DNA of 33,499 nt from Nostoc sp. NOS(2021) (GCF_017115025.1 NZ_JABXKM010000032.1:1-33499), one strand, 5' to 3'. Numbered from the stretch's first letter, positions 1 to 7,880 are shown. Made by a program: numbers and translations. The notes: generated by a model not told the origin, from the sequence alone.

Positions 1-82
1 GAGGGGAGCTAAAGCGCAGCTTTGGCGGGGTGGGGTTCTTGGGGTTTAATTAAGTAATCAAGCGGACATGATATTAGACATC
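1..82. repeat. Dispersed GC-rich intergenic repeat, copy 1 (cut by window edge)
   Basis: The reverse complement of this stretch matches 18015-18121 nearly base for base: a leader like AATATCATGTCCGCTTGATT, then an AACCCCAAGAACCCCACC core. The leader alone recurs at 33450-33466. Three related copies in 33 kb, all outside genes, mark it as a dispersed repeat rather than a gene end. Confidence 0.75.
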
Positions 83-121
83 CATATATTTGAGATTAGA
101 AAAAAACTTGGAGGTTAAATC

Positions 122-646
122 ATGCCTTGGGAAATAACTGCTGAGGAGTTGCTGGCTCGGTATGCTGATGGAGAGCGAAACTTTGCTGGGATTGAGTTGA
201 TTCAATCCGAGGGTGTTCCCCAGGAAGCTTCGATTGACCTCGAAGGGGCTATTTTGAGAGATATCAACTTGCGTGGAGCCGATCTGTGTCGAGCCGATCT
301 GTGTCGAGCTGATTTGACTGGAGCCGATTTGTTTGGTGTTTCCTTGGAAAGCGCTTGGTTGAAACGCGCTATTGTCAGGGATGCTAATTTGTATTCTGCC
401 AACTTGAGTTGGTGTGACTTGACTGAAGCCGATTTGAGGGGAACCGACTTGAATCATATGAATGCTAGTCGTGCTGCCTTCTGTAGAGCTAACATCGGTG
501 GTTTTTCTTACGCCATTTTGGCTCATGCTAACTTTCGTTCCGCTGACGTCTCGGAGATCAATATTTGTAAGTTCGGTAATTTGATTTGGCAGACCACTAT
601 GCCCGATGGCACTATCAAAAGTGGTCCCTTCTTCGGAGAGTTTTAG
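122..646 (+). CDS. Pentapeptide-repeat protein
   Basis: The product is 174 aa. Residues of about 37-150 show pentapeptide repeats of the A(D/N)LXX type (for example GADLCRADLCRADLTGADL), which fold into a right-handed four-sided beta helix. The first 36 residues are a separate N-terminal cap with sequence WEITAEELLARYADGERNF. There is no signal peptide or membrane segment, so a cytosolic protein is expected. A clear Shine-Dalgarno GGAGG at 110-114 lies 7 bases before the ATG and fixes the start. Such proteins are very numerous in heterocystous cyanobacteria and mostly without known function. A long open frame on the opposite strand is a by-product of the repeats. It stands alone; the next gene, recQ, is convergent. 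Confidence 0.9.
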   Translation: MPWEITAEELLARYADGERNFAGIELIQSEGVPQEASIDLEGAILRDINLRGADLCRADLCRADLTGADLFGVSLESAWLKRAIVRDANLYSANLSWCDLTEADLRGTDLNHMNASRAAFCRANIGGFSYAILAHANFRSADVSEINICKFGNLIWQTTMPDGTIKSGPFFGEF

Positions 647-728
647 TTCATCCTCAGATGCAGTCATAAGGTGTGCATTCGGAACAAGGTAAGAGGATAT
701 TTGTAAAGTCTCAATTCATATTAGCCCT

Positions 729-1033
729 GGCGAATAGAATTCGCGGCTATACAGACAAAACCCACCTCCGTGGGTTTAAAACCTTGATTTTATCTTAGAG
801 GATGTTTGAAAAGTATTTGGCTGTGATTTTAGGCACTTGTTGATCCCCCCTAACCCCCCTTTTTAAGGGGGGAACTTGGAATCAAAGTCCCCCTTTTTAA
901 GGGGGATTTAGGAGGGTCTAAAACGTTTGGATACCTACAATCGGACTTTTAAAACATCCTCTTAGTCCACGGAGGTGGACTTTGCTTGTGTAGCCGCGAA
1001 TTCTATTCGCCCAATACTTTGAAAACATCCTCT
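729..1033. repeat. Composite repeat block: inverted hairpin repeats around a MITE-like element
   Basis: This 305-bp block fills most of the 399-bp gap between the pentapeptide gene and recQ. Outer repeats 729-777 and 964-1011 are inverted copies of one motif (GGCGAATAGAATTCGCGG followed by a hairpin with loop CTCC). Between them, 797-962 is bounded by 18-bp terminal inverted repeats (AGAGGATGTTTGAAAAGT at 797-814, its inverse with one mismatch at 945-962) and holds two CCCCC...TTTTTAAGGGGG hairpins. A third copy of the 18-bp end, unpaired, lies at 1016-1033. It may also serve as transcription terminator for both convergent genes. Confidence 0.8.
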
Positions 1034-1045
1034 AAAATTTAATTA

Positions 1046-3208
1046 TCATTTGCGATTTTCACGCCGCCACTTACCCCGCACTAAACGTATTTCATCAAAA
1101 GTATAGCTTTCACCTAGTTGTTCTTTGATGGGAGTGAGGGAAATTTCACCGAGTACTTCTAAAACTTGCCAAATTTTTTGTTGATGTTCTACAGAAACTA
1201 ATTGATTTAAATCAACTGGCTGATTTTTCTCAATTAGTTTCTCTAGATGATTGCTAACTGTTGCCGGACTCAGGTTACGTTTTTGGGCAATTTGAGCGAT
1301 ATTTAAACCTTGTTGATGTAATTGTAATGTCTGTAATTCGGTATAAGAAGGTGAGTTGGGAGAGGATACGGAAGCGGAAGTAACAGATTTATTTTGCAAA
1401 CCTTTTTCTAGGCGGTAGGCGCAAATTTCTGTAATAAACCTTTCGCCATATTGAGCGAGTTTGTGACTACCTACACCAGAAAGTTTGGCGAATTCAACTA
1501 AGTTTTGGGGTTGCACCTGCACCATCACTTTTAAAGTGGAATCGTGGAAGATTACATAAGGTGGTACAGATTGTTCATCAGCTAATTGTTTGCGTAGCGA
1601 TCGCAACTTTTGTAATAATACCTCTGCTTCTTCTGCTTTTTCACTCCCCGCTTCCCAGGTAATCTTTTGGACTATGGTTACAGCTAGCGAAACTGTGCGT
1701 TGTTTTCGCATTACTTCCCAACTCAGGCGGTTTAGTTTTAAAACTGAGTAACCATCGCTAGTTTGTTCTATTAACCCTTGATGTAAAAGCGATCGCCCCA
1801 ACATTCGCCATTCATCTAGAGTTCTATCTTTGCCAATACCGTAGGTAGAAAGTTTATCGTGTTCGTACTGGATAATTTTGTCTTTTTTTGCCCCCCGCAA
1901 CACATCAATTATGTGTAGCATCCCAAACCTTTCTTTGCAACGCGCCACACAAGATAAAAACTTCATGGCTTCAATTGTCCAATCTTGCATCGGTTTGGGA
2001 TGACGACAATTGTCACAGTTACCGCAATTCCCAGGAAACCTTTCGCCAAAATAACCCAGTTGAATCGTTCGCCGACAATCAGTGCCTTCAGCATAATCGA
2101 TCATCTGCCGCAGTTGTTGTTTAGCAATCAACTGTTCTTGAGGGTCACTTTTTTGATCAATACTCCATTCAATTGTTTTAACATCACCAAAGCTAAAAAA
2201 TATTGTACACCTAGATGGTTCTCCGTCTCTACCTGCCCGACCCGATTCTTGATAATAACTCTCTATATTTCTGGGCATATCAAAGTGAACTACCAACCGC
2301 ACATCGGGTTTATTAATTCCCATCCCAAAGGCGACTGTTGCCACCATCACCCGAACATCATCTCGAATAAATCGCGTTTGATTACTACTACGTTCTTCAT
2401 CAGTTAATCCGGCGTGATAAGGCAGAACAACAACTTTATCATTTTGTAGTTTAAAAGTGAGTTCATCAACTTTTTTCCGAGTTAAAGAATAAATAATTGT
2501 CGAACCTTGAGTTTCTCGAATTAGTTCTAACAATTCAGCGTAAGCATATTTAGTTTTAGGACGAACTTCGTAATAAAGATTTTCCCGGTTAAAACTGGCA
2601 AGATGGATGCTAGGTTGCTTTAGTCCTAATTGTTGAATGATATCACTACGGACGCGATCGGTTGCTGTGGCGGTGAGGGCGACGGTAGGAACATCAGGAT
2701 AGCGTTTTCTCAGAGATTTTAACTGGCGATATTCTGGACGAAAATCGTGTCCCCATTCCGAAACGCAGTGCGCTTCATCAATAGCAAAGCTAGAAATACC
2801 GATTTTTTCTTTAACTAAATCGAGAAACGGTAGAAACCTTTCACTTAGCAGACGTTCAGGGGCAACGTATAGTAATTTTACTTTACCGGCGAGGATGGCT
2901 TCTTCCCGCGATCGCACCTTGTAAGCATTCAAACTACTATTGAGAAATGTCGCATTAATATTATTATTTCGCAGTGCTTCTACTTGGTCTTGCATTAAAG
3001 CAATTAACGGCGACACCACCACCGTTAGTCCATTTTTTAACAATGCTGGTAGCTGAAAACACAGAGATTTCCCCCCACCAGTCGGCATCACAACCATTAA
3101 ATCTCGATTTTGCAGCGCATCTTCGATAATTTGCCGTTGTCCGGGGCGGAATCTGTCGTAACCGAAGTGATATTTTAGCGCTTGTTCGAGATGGGGATAC
3201 TGAAGCAT
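1046..3208 (-). CDS. recQ: ATP-dependent DNA helicase RecQ
   Basis: The 720-aa protein is a 3'-5' superfamily 2 DNA helicase acting in recombination and replication-fork repair. Walker A MPTGGGKS is at residues 41-48, the DEAH box at 144-147, TATAT (motif III) near 180, and motif VI QESGRAGRDGE near 320-330. The RecQ zinc subdomain has cysteines 378, 395, 398 and 401. A winged-helix (RQC) region follows, then an HRDC domain at about 532-602 (SGVGSHKLAQYG). A C-terminal helix-turn-helix module of about 620-720 (LNIAQIAQKRNLSPATVSNHLE) makes it longer than E. coli RecQ (about 610 aa), as in many cyanobacterial and Gram-positive RecQs. The ATG at 3208 starts just before the N-terminal helicase helix. 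No operon partner is seen. Confidence 0.97.
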   Translation of the reverse strand: MLQYPHLEQALKYHFGYDRFRPGQRQIIEDALQNRDLMVVMPTGGGKSLCFQLPALLKNGLTVVVSPLIALMQDQVEALRNNNINATFLNSSLNAYKVRSREEAILAGKVKLLYVAPERLLSERFLPFLDLVKEKIGISSFAIDEAHCVSEWGHDFRPEYRQLKSLRKRYPDVPTVALTATATDRVRSDIIQQLGLKQPSIHLASFNRENLYYEVRPKTKYAYAELLELIRETQGSTIIYSLTRKKVDELTFKLQNDKVVVLPYHAGLTDEERSSNQTRFIRDDVRVMVATVAFGMGINKPDVRLVVHFDMPRNIESYYQESGRAGRDGEPSRCTIFFSFGDVKTIEWSIDQKSDPQEQLIAKQQLRQMIDYAEGTDCRRTIQLGYFGERFPGNCGNCDNCRHPKPMQDWTIEAMKFLSCVARCKERFGMLHIIDVLRGAKKDKIIQYEHDKLSTYGIGKDRTLDEWRMLGRSLLHQGLIEQTSDGYSVLKLNRLSWEVMRKQRTVSLAVTIVQKITWEAGSEKAEEAEVLLQKLRSLRKQLADEQSVPPYVIFHDSTLKVMVQVQPQNLVEFAKLSGVGSHKLAQYGERFITEICAYRLEKGLQNKSVTSASVSSPNSPSYTELQTLQLHQQGLNIAQIAQKRNLSPATVSNHLEKLIEKNQPVDLNQLVSVEHQQKIWQVLEVLGEISLTPIKEQLGESYTFDEIRLVRGKWRRENRK

Positions 3209-3414
3209 AGCGATCGCTTTTTCGGGGGCTGTCTGCGTGAGTAGTTATTGAAGATATCAGGATTTTAACTCACATCTTCGGCAGCTTTGGTCAGACCTGC
3301 GTTTCTGTTGGCGATCGCAATTGTCTTAACAGAACTTCTCTTACCCCAGCTTTCACTTAGCTGGTACTGGCGGTAATGGTGAGAGAATGGAATAATAATC
3401 TTGGGCAGCTAATC

Positions 3415-3627
3415 ATGAAGCGAGAATTTAATGTGATTATCGAGCGGGATACAGATGGCTACTTTGTCGCTTCGGTTCCTAATCTTGCTGGGTGTCATAC
3501 ACAAGCTAAATCTTTAGATGAGTTGATAGAACGTATCTGAGAAGCGATCGCACTCTGTTTGGAATTTGAGGATGAACAGGATTCATTGGATTTTGTGGGC
3601 GTCCAACGAGTTGCAGTTGAAGTATGA
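3415..3627 (+). pseudogene. hicB: HicB-type antitoxin, broken by an in-frame stop
   Basis: The frame from ATG 3415 reads MKREFNVIIERDTDGYFVAS and continues as a typical HicB N-terminal domain (PNLAGCHTQAKSLDELIERI). It then meets TGA at 3538-3540 after 41 codons. The same frame continues without another stop (EAIALCLEFEDEQDSLDFVG) to TGA 3625-3627, giving the expected 70-residue length. The family usually has ERIREAI here, so a single CGA-to-TGA change is the likely lesion. The stop of the frame overlaps the ATG of the following hicA remnant (ATGA), as in active hicBA operons. Confidence 0.85.
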
Positions 3628-3761
3628 GCCAACTGCCAAGTTTGACAGGACGCGAAGTCATAGCAGCTCTTGGTAAAATAGGTTTTGATGTTGCTAGGGT
3701 GCGCGGAAGTCATCATATAAATCAGTCTAAGTTAAAAGTAGGTAGATCACAAACAAGTTGA
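3624..3761 (+). pseudogene. hicA: HicA-type toxin, truncated
   Basis: ATG 3624 overlaps the end of the hicB remnant. The 45 codons begin MSQLPSLTGREVIAALGKIG and reach VRGSHHI, which is the conserved HicA core with its GSH histidine. The frame then runs into unrelated sequence and stops at 3759-3761. The second half of a normal HicA of about 75 aa (the VPxHSGxxLxxGTL region) is missing. Only 6 bases separate it from the next hicB, so a deletion probably fused this dead pair to the following pair. Confidence 0.8.
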
Positions 3762-3767
3762 AAAGAT

Positions 3768-4007
3768 ATGGACAACAACAATAAACAAATTTACAATTAC
3801 ACAGTTCTTCTGGAAAAAGAATCAGATGGAGGTTATCACGCTTTTTGTCCTATTTTAAAAGGTTGTCATTCTCAAGGAGATTCTTTTGAAGAAGCCATCG
3901 AGAATATTACAGAAGCTATTGAATTATATATTGAAAGTTTAAGGGCTGATAATCAGTCAATTCCTAGAGATGATTTAATTGTTAAGCCTTTAAGTATCTT
4001 GGCATGA
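3768..4007 (+). CDS. hicB: HicB family antitoxin
   Basis: The 79-aa protein shows the HicB partial RNase H-like fold: YTVLLEKESDGGYHAFCPIL, then GCHSQGDSFEEAIENITEAI. HicB proteins bind and neutralise the HicA toxin and usually repress their own operon. No DNA-binding ribbon-helix-helix or HTH follows; the protein ends soon after the helix, so operator binding may need the complex. Its stop overlaps the hicA ATG by 4 bases (4004-4007), the classic translationally coupled hicBA order with antitoxin first. It follows a decayed hicBA pair by 6 bases. Confidence 0.92.
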   Translation: MDNNNKQIYNYTVLLEKESDGGYHAFCPILKGCHSQGDSFEEAIENITEAIELYIESLRADNQSIPRDDLIVKPLSILA

Positions 4008-4234
4008 GTAATTTTCCCAGTGTCAAAGCTAAAGAATTTATCAAAGTCATCGAAAATTTAGGTTTTTATCTTCACCGTCAAAAGGGGAGTTATGCTATTT
4101 ACAAGGATAGTCATGGACAAAGGGTTGTTGTTCCTATTCATTCGGGAAAAGACCTAAAACAAGGGACTCTAATGGGTATGATTCAAGATATTGGTATTGA
4201 TAAGGAAACTTTCTTTGAGTTATTGGGAAAATAA
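4004..4234 (+). CDS. hicA: HicA family toxin with unusual active-site region
   Basis: The 76-aa product matches HicA mRNA interferases: KAKEFIKVIENLGFYLHRQKGS, then VVVPIHSGKDLKQGTLMGMI. The family folds as a double-stranded-RNA-binding-like domain and cleaves mRNA using a histidine in a GSH motif. Here that motif reads GSY (codon TAT, about residue 30), so the presumed catalytic histidine is a tyrosine. A histidine persists 7 residues later (DSHGQR) and another in VPIH. It is coupled to hicB by a 4-base overlap. The toxin may be weak or inactive, or may use another residue. Confidence 0.9.
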   Translation: MSNFPSVKAKEFIKVIENLGFYLHRQKGSYAIYKDSHGQRVVVPIHSGKDLKQGTLMGMIQDIGIDKETFFELLGK

Positions 4235-4287
4235 ATTAGGTGTAATTTTATTGTTTGATGTCGGTACTAAACCCAACATACAAGCTT

Positions 4288-4318
4288 GGCGATGTCTACG
4301 ACGGGCGTAGCTGCGGCA
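4288..4318 (+). repeat. 31-bp small dispersed repeat, left copy beside higBA
   Basis: It is identical over 31 bp to 5206-5236 in the same orientation. It begins GGCGATGTCTACGACGGGCG and ends AGCTGCGGCA. It resembles a HIP1 site (GCGAT...CGC) split by an insert, like other very small repeats of Nostoc genomes. The rest of 4235-4469 holds another such insert (4348-4366) and no gene. Confidence 0.85.
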
Positions 4319-4347
4319 GGCTCATCAACCTTCATGCTAGGAGCGAT

Positions 4348-4366
4348 GTCTAACGGGCTACGCCTA
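4348..4366 (+). repeat. 19-nt insert splitting a HIP1 site
   Basis: Sequence 4320-4400 is a paralogue of 6029-6085 (both start GCTCATCAACCTTCAT and continue CGCTTGACTTT, then AAGACAGTTGCTA). At 6052-6059 the second copy has an intact GCGATCGC. Here the same octamer is GCGAT, then 19 extra bases (GTCTAACGGGCTACGCCTA), then CGC. The two copies act as an occupied and an empty site. Confidence 0.75.
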
Positions 4367-4469
4367 CGCTTGACTTTTAAGACAGTTGCTACAAGAGCCG
4401 CGATCGCGCTATTCCCCTGGTGTTCGTCTCAATCAATGCTATGATTAGCACAAATTTCTCACTTTAGGG

Positions 4470-4769
4470 ATGCACGTAATCAGCAAAGTGAAATTGCGGG
4501 AATTCTGGGTTCAACACGCTGATTCTGAAGATGCTCTCAATGACTGGTATAAGTTTGCATCTATTGCGAACTGGTCTAATTTGATGGATGTTCAGAAAAG
4601 ATATCCAAAGGCAGAAGCGGTTGGTAACTTTACAGTGTTTAACATCAAAGGTAATAACTATCGTTTGATTGTAGACATTAGATATTCCAGCCAGACAATT
4701 TTTATTAAATACGTTCTTACCCATCCTGAATACGATAAAGAAAGGTGGAAAGATGACCCCTACTTCTAG
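4470..4769 (+). CDS. higB: HigB-type mRNA interferase toxin
   Basis: The 99-aa protein has the RelE/HigB fold signature: WVQHADSEDALNDWYKFASI, then VFNIKGNNYRLIVDIRYSSQ, then a C-terminal strand with IFIKYVLTHPEYDKERWK. HigB toxins cleave mRNA on the ribosome. The toxin-first order with the antitoxin overlapping by 17 bases (4753-4769) is the hallmark of higBA. ATG 4470 fits the family N-terminus (MHVISKVKLREFW). The pair lies between two identical 31-bp direct repeats (4288 and 5206), which could have helped it move or be gained. Confidence 0.93.
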   Translation: MHVISKVKLREFWVQHADSEDALNDWYKFASIANWSNLMDVQKRYPKAEAVGNFTVFNIKGNNYRLIVDIRYSSQTIFIKYVLTHPEYDKERWKDDPYF

Positions 4770-5172
4770 TCAACAAACCTATACTGACTTACTGATTCAG
4801 TATCAGCCTAAGCCAATTAAAACAGAACAGGAGTATAACAGAGCCTTAACAGCAGTAGAGGGGATGATGTCTGGCGAGTTGACAGAGGCTGAAACTGCGC
4901 TTTTTGAGTTGTTGGTTCTTCTGATTGAGAATTACGAGTCACCTCATTATTCGATGGGTGAATCAAAACCTCTAGCTACTTTGGAATCCCTCATGCATGA
5001 GTTTGATGTGCAGCCAACTTCTTTAGTCGAGGTTTTTGGCACTGTTGAAATTGTTAGAGAAGTGGTTAATGGTCAACGCCAAGTTAGCCAATCTCAAGCT
5101 GAGTCCCTAGCTAAGTTTTTTAATGACCATTATTCTGGGCTTTCCCTAACGGCTCTTGACTTTGGACAGTAA
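4753..5172 (+). CDS. higA: HigA-type antitoxin with C-terminal HTH
   Basis: The 139-aa protein resembles the COG5499 group of HigA antitoxins. The N-terminal two thirds (YNRALTAVEGMMSGELTEAE and following) form the toxin-binding helical part. Residues of about 93-139 hold an Xre-like segment (LVEVFGTVEIVREVVNGQRQ, then SQSQAESLAKFFN). It should neutralise HigB and repress the operon. The start overlaps the end of higB, so translation is likely coupled. Confidence 0.9.
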   Translation: MTPTSSQQTYTDLLIQYQPKPIKTEQEYNRALTAVEGMMSGELTEAETALFELLVLLIENYESPHYSMGESKPLATLESLMHEFDVQPTSLVEVFGTVEIVREVVNGQRQVSQSQAESLAKFFNDHYSGLSLTALDFGQ

Positions 5173-5205
5173 GAAAATTGAAGATTAAACTGTCGCTACA
5201 AGATC

Positions 5206-5236
5206 GGCGATGTCTACGACGGGCGTAGCTGCGGCA
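5206..5236 (+). repeat. 31-bp small dispersed repeat, right copy beside higBA
   Basis: It is a perfect direct copy of 4288-4318. The flank just before it (TCGCTACAAGATCGGCGAT) resembles 6075-6096 (TTGCTATAAAATCGGCGAT followed by CGC), again suggesting an insert into a HIP1 site. Confidence 0.85.
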
Positions 5237-5259
5237 CTTCCCAAAATCGTGCGATCGGC

Positions 5260-5871
5260 CTAAACTACATTCTCGGCATCAGCTGCTAATACTTGGTCAA
5301 CGGTTAAAGTTAAGTCTGGAAAAGTTTGACAAGGAATTGTTTCTCCTTCAAGATACTCAGAGCGTTGATACTCACCATTTTCTAGGGTCAGGACGATCGC
5401 CTTTTTTCCTTTTCCTCGCAGACAATACTTAGCAGGAATTTGACCTCGGTAGTCGATAATCCAATATTCAGGTACTCCCAGGGCAAGATATTCTTCTTGC
5501 TTGTCTATGAGGTCAGTTGACCAGTTGGATGAGGCAATCTCAACAATCATGAATGGCTGAGTTTGGATGCCCATCCTTGGTTGATCGTCGGGGTAAAACT
5601 GGGGGCGTTGGATAATCGCAATATCGGGTCGTCGGCTTTGTGTCTCGTTAATTTGTAATGCGTTTCGCTTCCGAACTGAGTATTTCAGTTTACGCTTGCG
5701 GTAGGCAAGTTCAAACATGAAGGACAGGAATTCAAGAATTTCTTCATGCAGTTCGCTGGGTTCTGGCATTAGCACCAGCCTTCCAGCAACCAACTCATAC
5801 TCATTAAGTTCATTACCTTCGGCGAAATCAAGGAATTGGTTAAAGGTTAGTGGTTTAGGGGTTGTGATCAT
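5260..5871 (-). CDS. Uma2 family (DUF820) endonuclease-like protein
   Basis: The 203-aa protein belongs to the Uma2/DUF820 group of PD-(D/E)XK-fold proteins, which are greatly expanded in cyanobacteria. Putative active-site residues are D83 (RRPDIAII), E111 (MIVEIAS) and K124 (DLIDKQEEYLALGVPEYWIID). These residues keep the usual spacing, so a functional nuclease fold is plausible. Its substrate and biological role are not known; members are often found near mobile DNA, and this one neighbours two toxin-antitoxin modules. It is monocistronic and convergent with higBA. Confidence 0.9.
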   Translation of the reverse strand: MITTPKPLTFNQFLDFAEGNELNEYELVAGRLVLMPEPSELHEEILEFLSFMFELAYRKRKLKYSVRKRNALQINETQSRRPDIAIIQRPQFYPDDQPRMGIQTQPFMIVEIASSNWSTDLIDKQEEYLALGVPEYWIIDYRGQIPAKYCLRGKGKKAIVLTLENGEYQRSEYLEGETIPCQTFPDLTLTVDQVLAADAENVV

Positions 5872-6231
5872 GGCGATCGCTCCTGATTGATTAGCATCTG
5901 GCTTCTCATAACCTTTTGATCTTCAAGTTTATATCTATTTGCCATTAAGTTTTAGCTTGTTGAGTCTCATGCTTCGATCTAACCTACAAGATCGGCGTTC
6001 TGCTTGCAGCAGCGCTTCGCGATCGCACGCTCATCAACCTTCATACATGATGCGATCGCTTGACTTTCAAGACAGTTGCTATAAAATCGGCGATCGCACA
6101 AGTTTCCTACCCTGATTCTGTCCACTTTTGATGCGGGGATTTTTTTTCAGGGCAAATGCCTTTCATCAGTTAGTCTTGACCTTCACATACTGATAACTAT
6201 TTTCACAATGAGAATTGCTGTCATCTTATTC
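5872..6231. other. Gene-free gap with repeat remnants
   Basis: No open frame with coding character is seen in these 360 bases. It holds HIP1 sites at about 6019 and 6052 and near 6090, a paralogue of the 4320-4400 sequence at 6029-6085, and a hairpin-like insert TTCTGCTTGCAGCAGCGCTT at 5997-6016 next to another GCGATCGC. Confidence 0.6.
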
Positions 6232-7701
6232 TTATTTCGTATAATAAAGTACTGATAGTGTATAATTACCAACTCCTGTTATACGTTGAGGGTCGCTTGG
6301 ATCTTCAACAGCATCTAGAGTATGGAACTGACCATCGGCTGGATCCATATACCTCAACTGATAAGTTCCATTGTTAAATATACGTTCTGTTAGAATTATG
6401 TAGTGGTTACCATTAACATTGGCTACTATAGGTTTATCTTTATTCAGTATTCGAGTTATTGCACTTTTATAGTAGCTACCCGCACTATCACTGCCATCAA
6501 GCCGATTTAGATTACTTTGTTCTCCAATAATTCGATCAATGTCAGTTGGCTGATTTTGATCAAATATTGTTAAAACATTTGCATTTGCATGATTTTGCAC
6601 GAAAGTTCTAAGATCGATGTATTGCTGACCACCTTTATGCTTATGAATAGCATAACCAACAGCAGCCCAACATACATTCCCTGTAGGTTGTGTCTCACCA
6701 GAAACAACTCTTTGAACAATTCCCCTACCCTGCTCCATCGGTTCTCGAATATTTTCAGCAAGAGACTGTCCACTACCCTTTGCCTGTATTGACCGCGTTT
6801 CTTCCTGTAGCTGCACCCTACTAGCATTCTGCTGCACAACGTGAGTCAGCTCATGCGCCAACAACTCCTGCCCACCCCGATTACCAGGATTATATTCCCC
6901 CTGCCGAAAGAACACATCTTGCCCCGTTGTGAATGCACGCGCCTGAATTGACCGATTCAACTGGTCAGATTGACCATCTGTGTGAACCTTCACCCCACTG
7001 AAATCAGCACCAAACGCCTGTTCCATCGGTGACTTGATACTATCAGCCAGTGGTTGTCCGCTCCCCTGTGCCTGTTGTATTGACCTTTCCAGATTAGCTG
7101 ATGCAACTATGCCAGCGTCTAACGCACGACGTTGCACCATTGGTTTCATTTGCATCTGATTATCTTCGAGCAACGCTTCTCGATGTACGGGGCGCTCTGG
7201 TTTCATTTGCAGCTCATCATTTTCTGGCAATTCTTCTCGCTGAATTTTCTCGCTCTGTGGCTGATGAATCCGTTCCACTACCTGACGCGCTGTTTCGTCT
7301 GCTTCCTGCTCATACTTATCTCCTGGCTCCCCAATTGTCAGCTTTGCCTGAATTGGTGTATCTGGTCTTCTTAGTGGAATATTGGCAATATTATGACCAA
7401 ATCGCTTTGCGTGTTGCAGTTGAGAATTCAATAATCCATCCATCTTGGCTTGCAGCACAGTCAGCCGTTCCTGCCCCTCTGGCGTAATCTTGCCATATTT
7501 GGCTTGTAATTCCAGTCCAAAAGCCTCCATCTTTTGTTCTGCAAAGGCAACATCCTCTTTTGTACTTTGTGTCACTGGTGCAACTGATGCTTTTTGAATT
7601 TGGCTACCAAACGGTCTATACGCCAATTGAGGGTTTTGTTCTGCTGCTTGGGAATTGGAAAAAATGGATGAAGGAGTCTTTGACAATCTATTATTGTGCA
7701 T
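6232..7701 (-). CDS. DUF4157 protein with C-terminal papain-like cysteine protease domain
   Basis: The 489-aa protein has a Gln/Lys-rich linker with repeated ELQMKPxR and QMQMKPMVQRR motifs (about 150-192). It has a DUF4157 domain at about 213-292 with HELTH at residues 283-287, a zinc-peptidase-like HExxH. A second degenerate DUF4157 start (SGQSLAENIREPMEQ, 310-324) stops abruptly. The C-terminal part at about 335-489 looks like a papain-like/C39-like peptidase: C344 (NVCWAAVGY), H433 (NGNHYIILT) and D453 (YMDPADG) form the likely triad. DUF4157 domains are known from toxins loaded on extracellular contractile injection systems, but no such cluster is in this window. It is probably a secreted or injected effector, or a polymorphic toxin-like protease; no signal peptide is seen. 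Confidence 0.85.
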   Translation of the reverse strand: MHNNRLSKTPSSIFSNSQAAEQNPQLAYRPFGSQIQKASVAPVTQSTKEDVAFAEQKMEAFGLELQAKYGKITPEGQERLTVLQAKMDGLLNSQLQHAKRFGHNIANIPLRRPDTPIQAKLTIGEPGDKYEQEADETARQVVERIHQPQSEKIQREELPENDELQMKPERPVHREALLEDNQMQMKPMVQRRALDAGIVASANLERSIQQAQGSGQPLADSIKSPMEQAFGADFSGVKVHTDGQSDQLNRSIQARAFTTGQDVFFRQGEYNPGNRGGQELLAHELTHVVQQNASRVQLQEETRSIQAKGSGQSLAENIREPMEQGRGIVQRVVSGETQPTGNVCWAAVGYAIHKHKGGQQYIDLRTFVQNHANANVLTIFDQNQPTDIDRIIGEQSNLNRLDGSDSAGSYYKSAITRILNKDKPIVANVNGNHYIILTERIFNNGTYQLRYMDPADGQFHTLDAVEDPSDPQRITGVGNYTLSVLYYTK

Positions 7702-7880
7702 TGTTTTTACAGTTCTTTATTTGCAGTCAATCTGACATTAAGTTTTCGATCTACTGATATTGGGTAATAACTTTATCGTAAGGAATATATATGTAGTACT
7801 ACATAGAAGTATTTGATAGGGCAGAAAATGTATTCATCTATCTACAGATAGAGATTACTGTTCCAATAATCCAAATTTAA

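Noticed and set aside
74..667. 197-aa minus-strand frame over the pentapeptide gene
   Set aside because: It is an antisense shadow: its Gln/Ile/Ser repeats simply mirror the codon periodicity of the pentapeptide repeats, and the plus-strand gene has a good ribosome site.
1046..3208. Short plus-strand frames at 1888-2407
   Set aside because: They lie antisense inside recQ, whose reading frame is intact with all helicase motifs.
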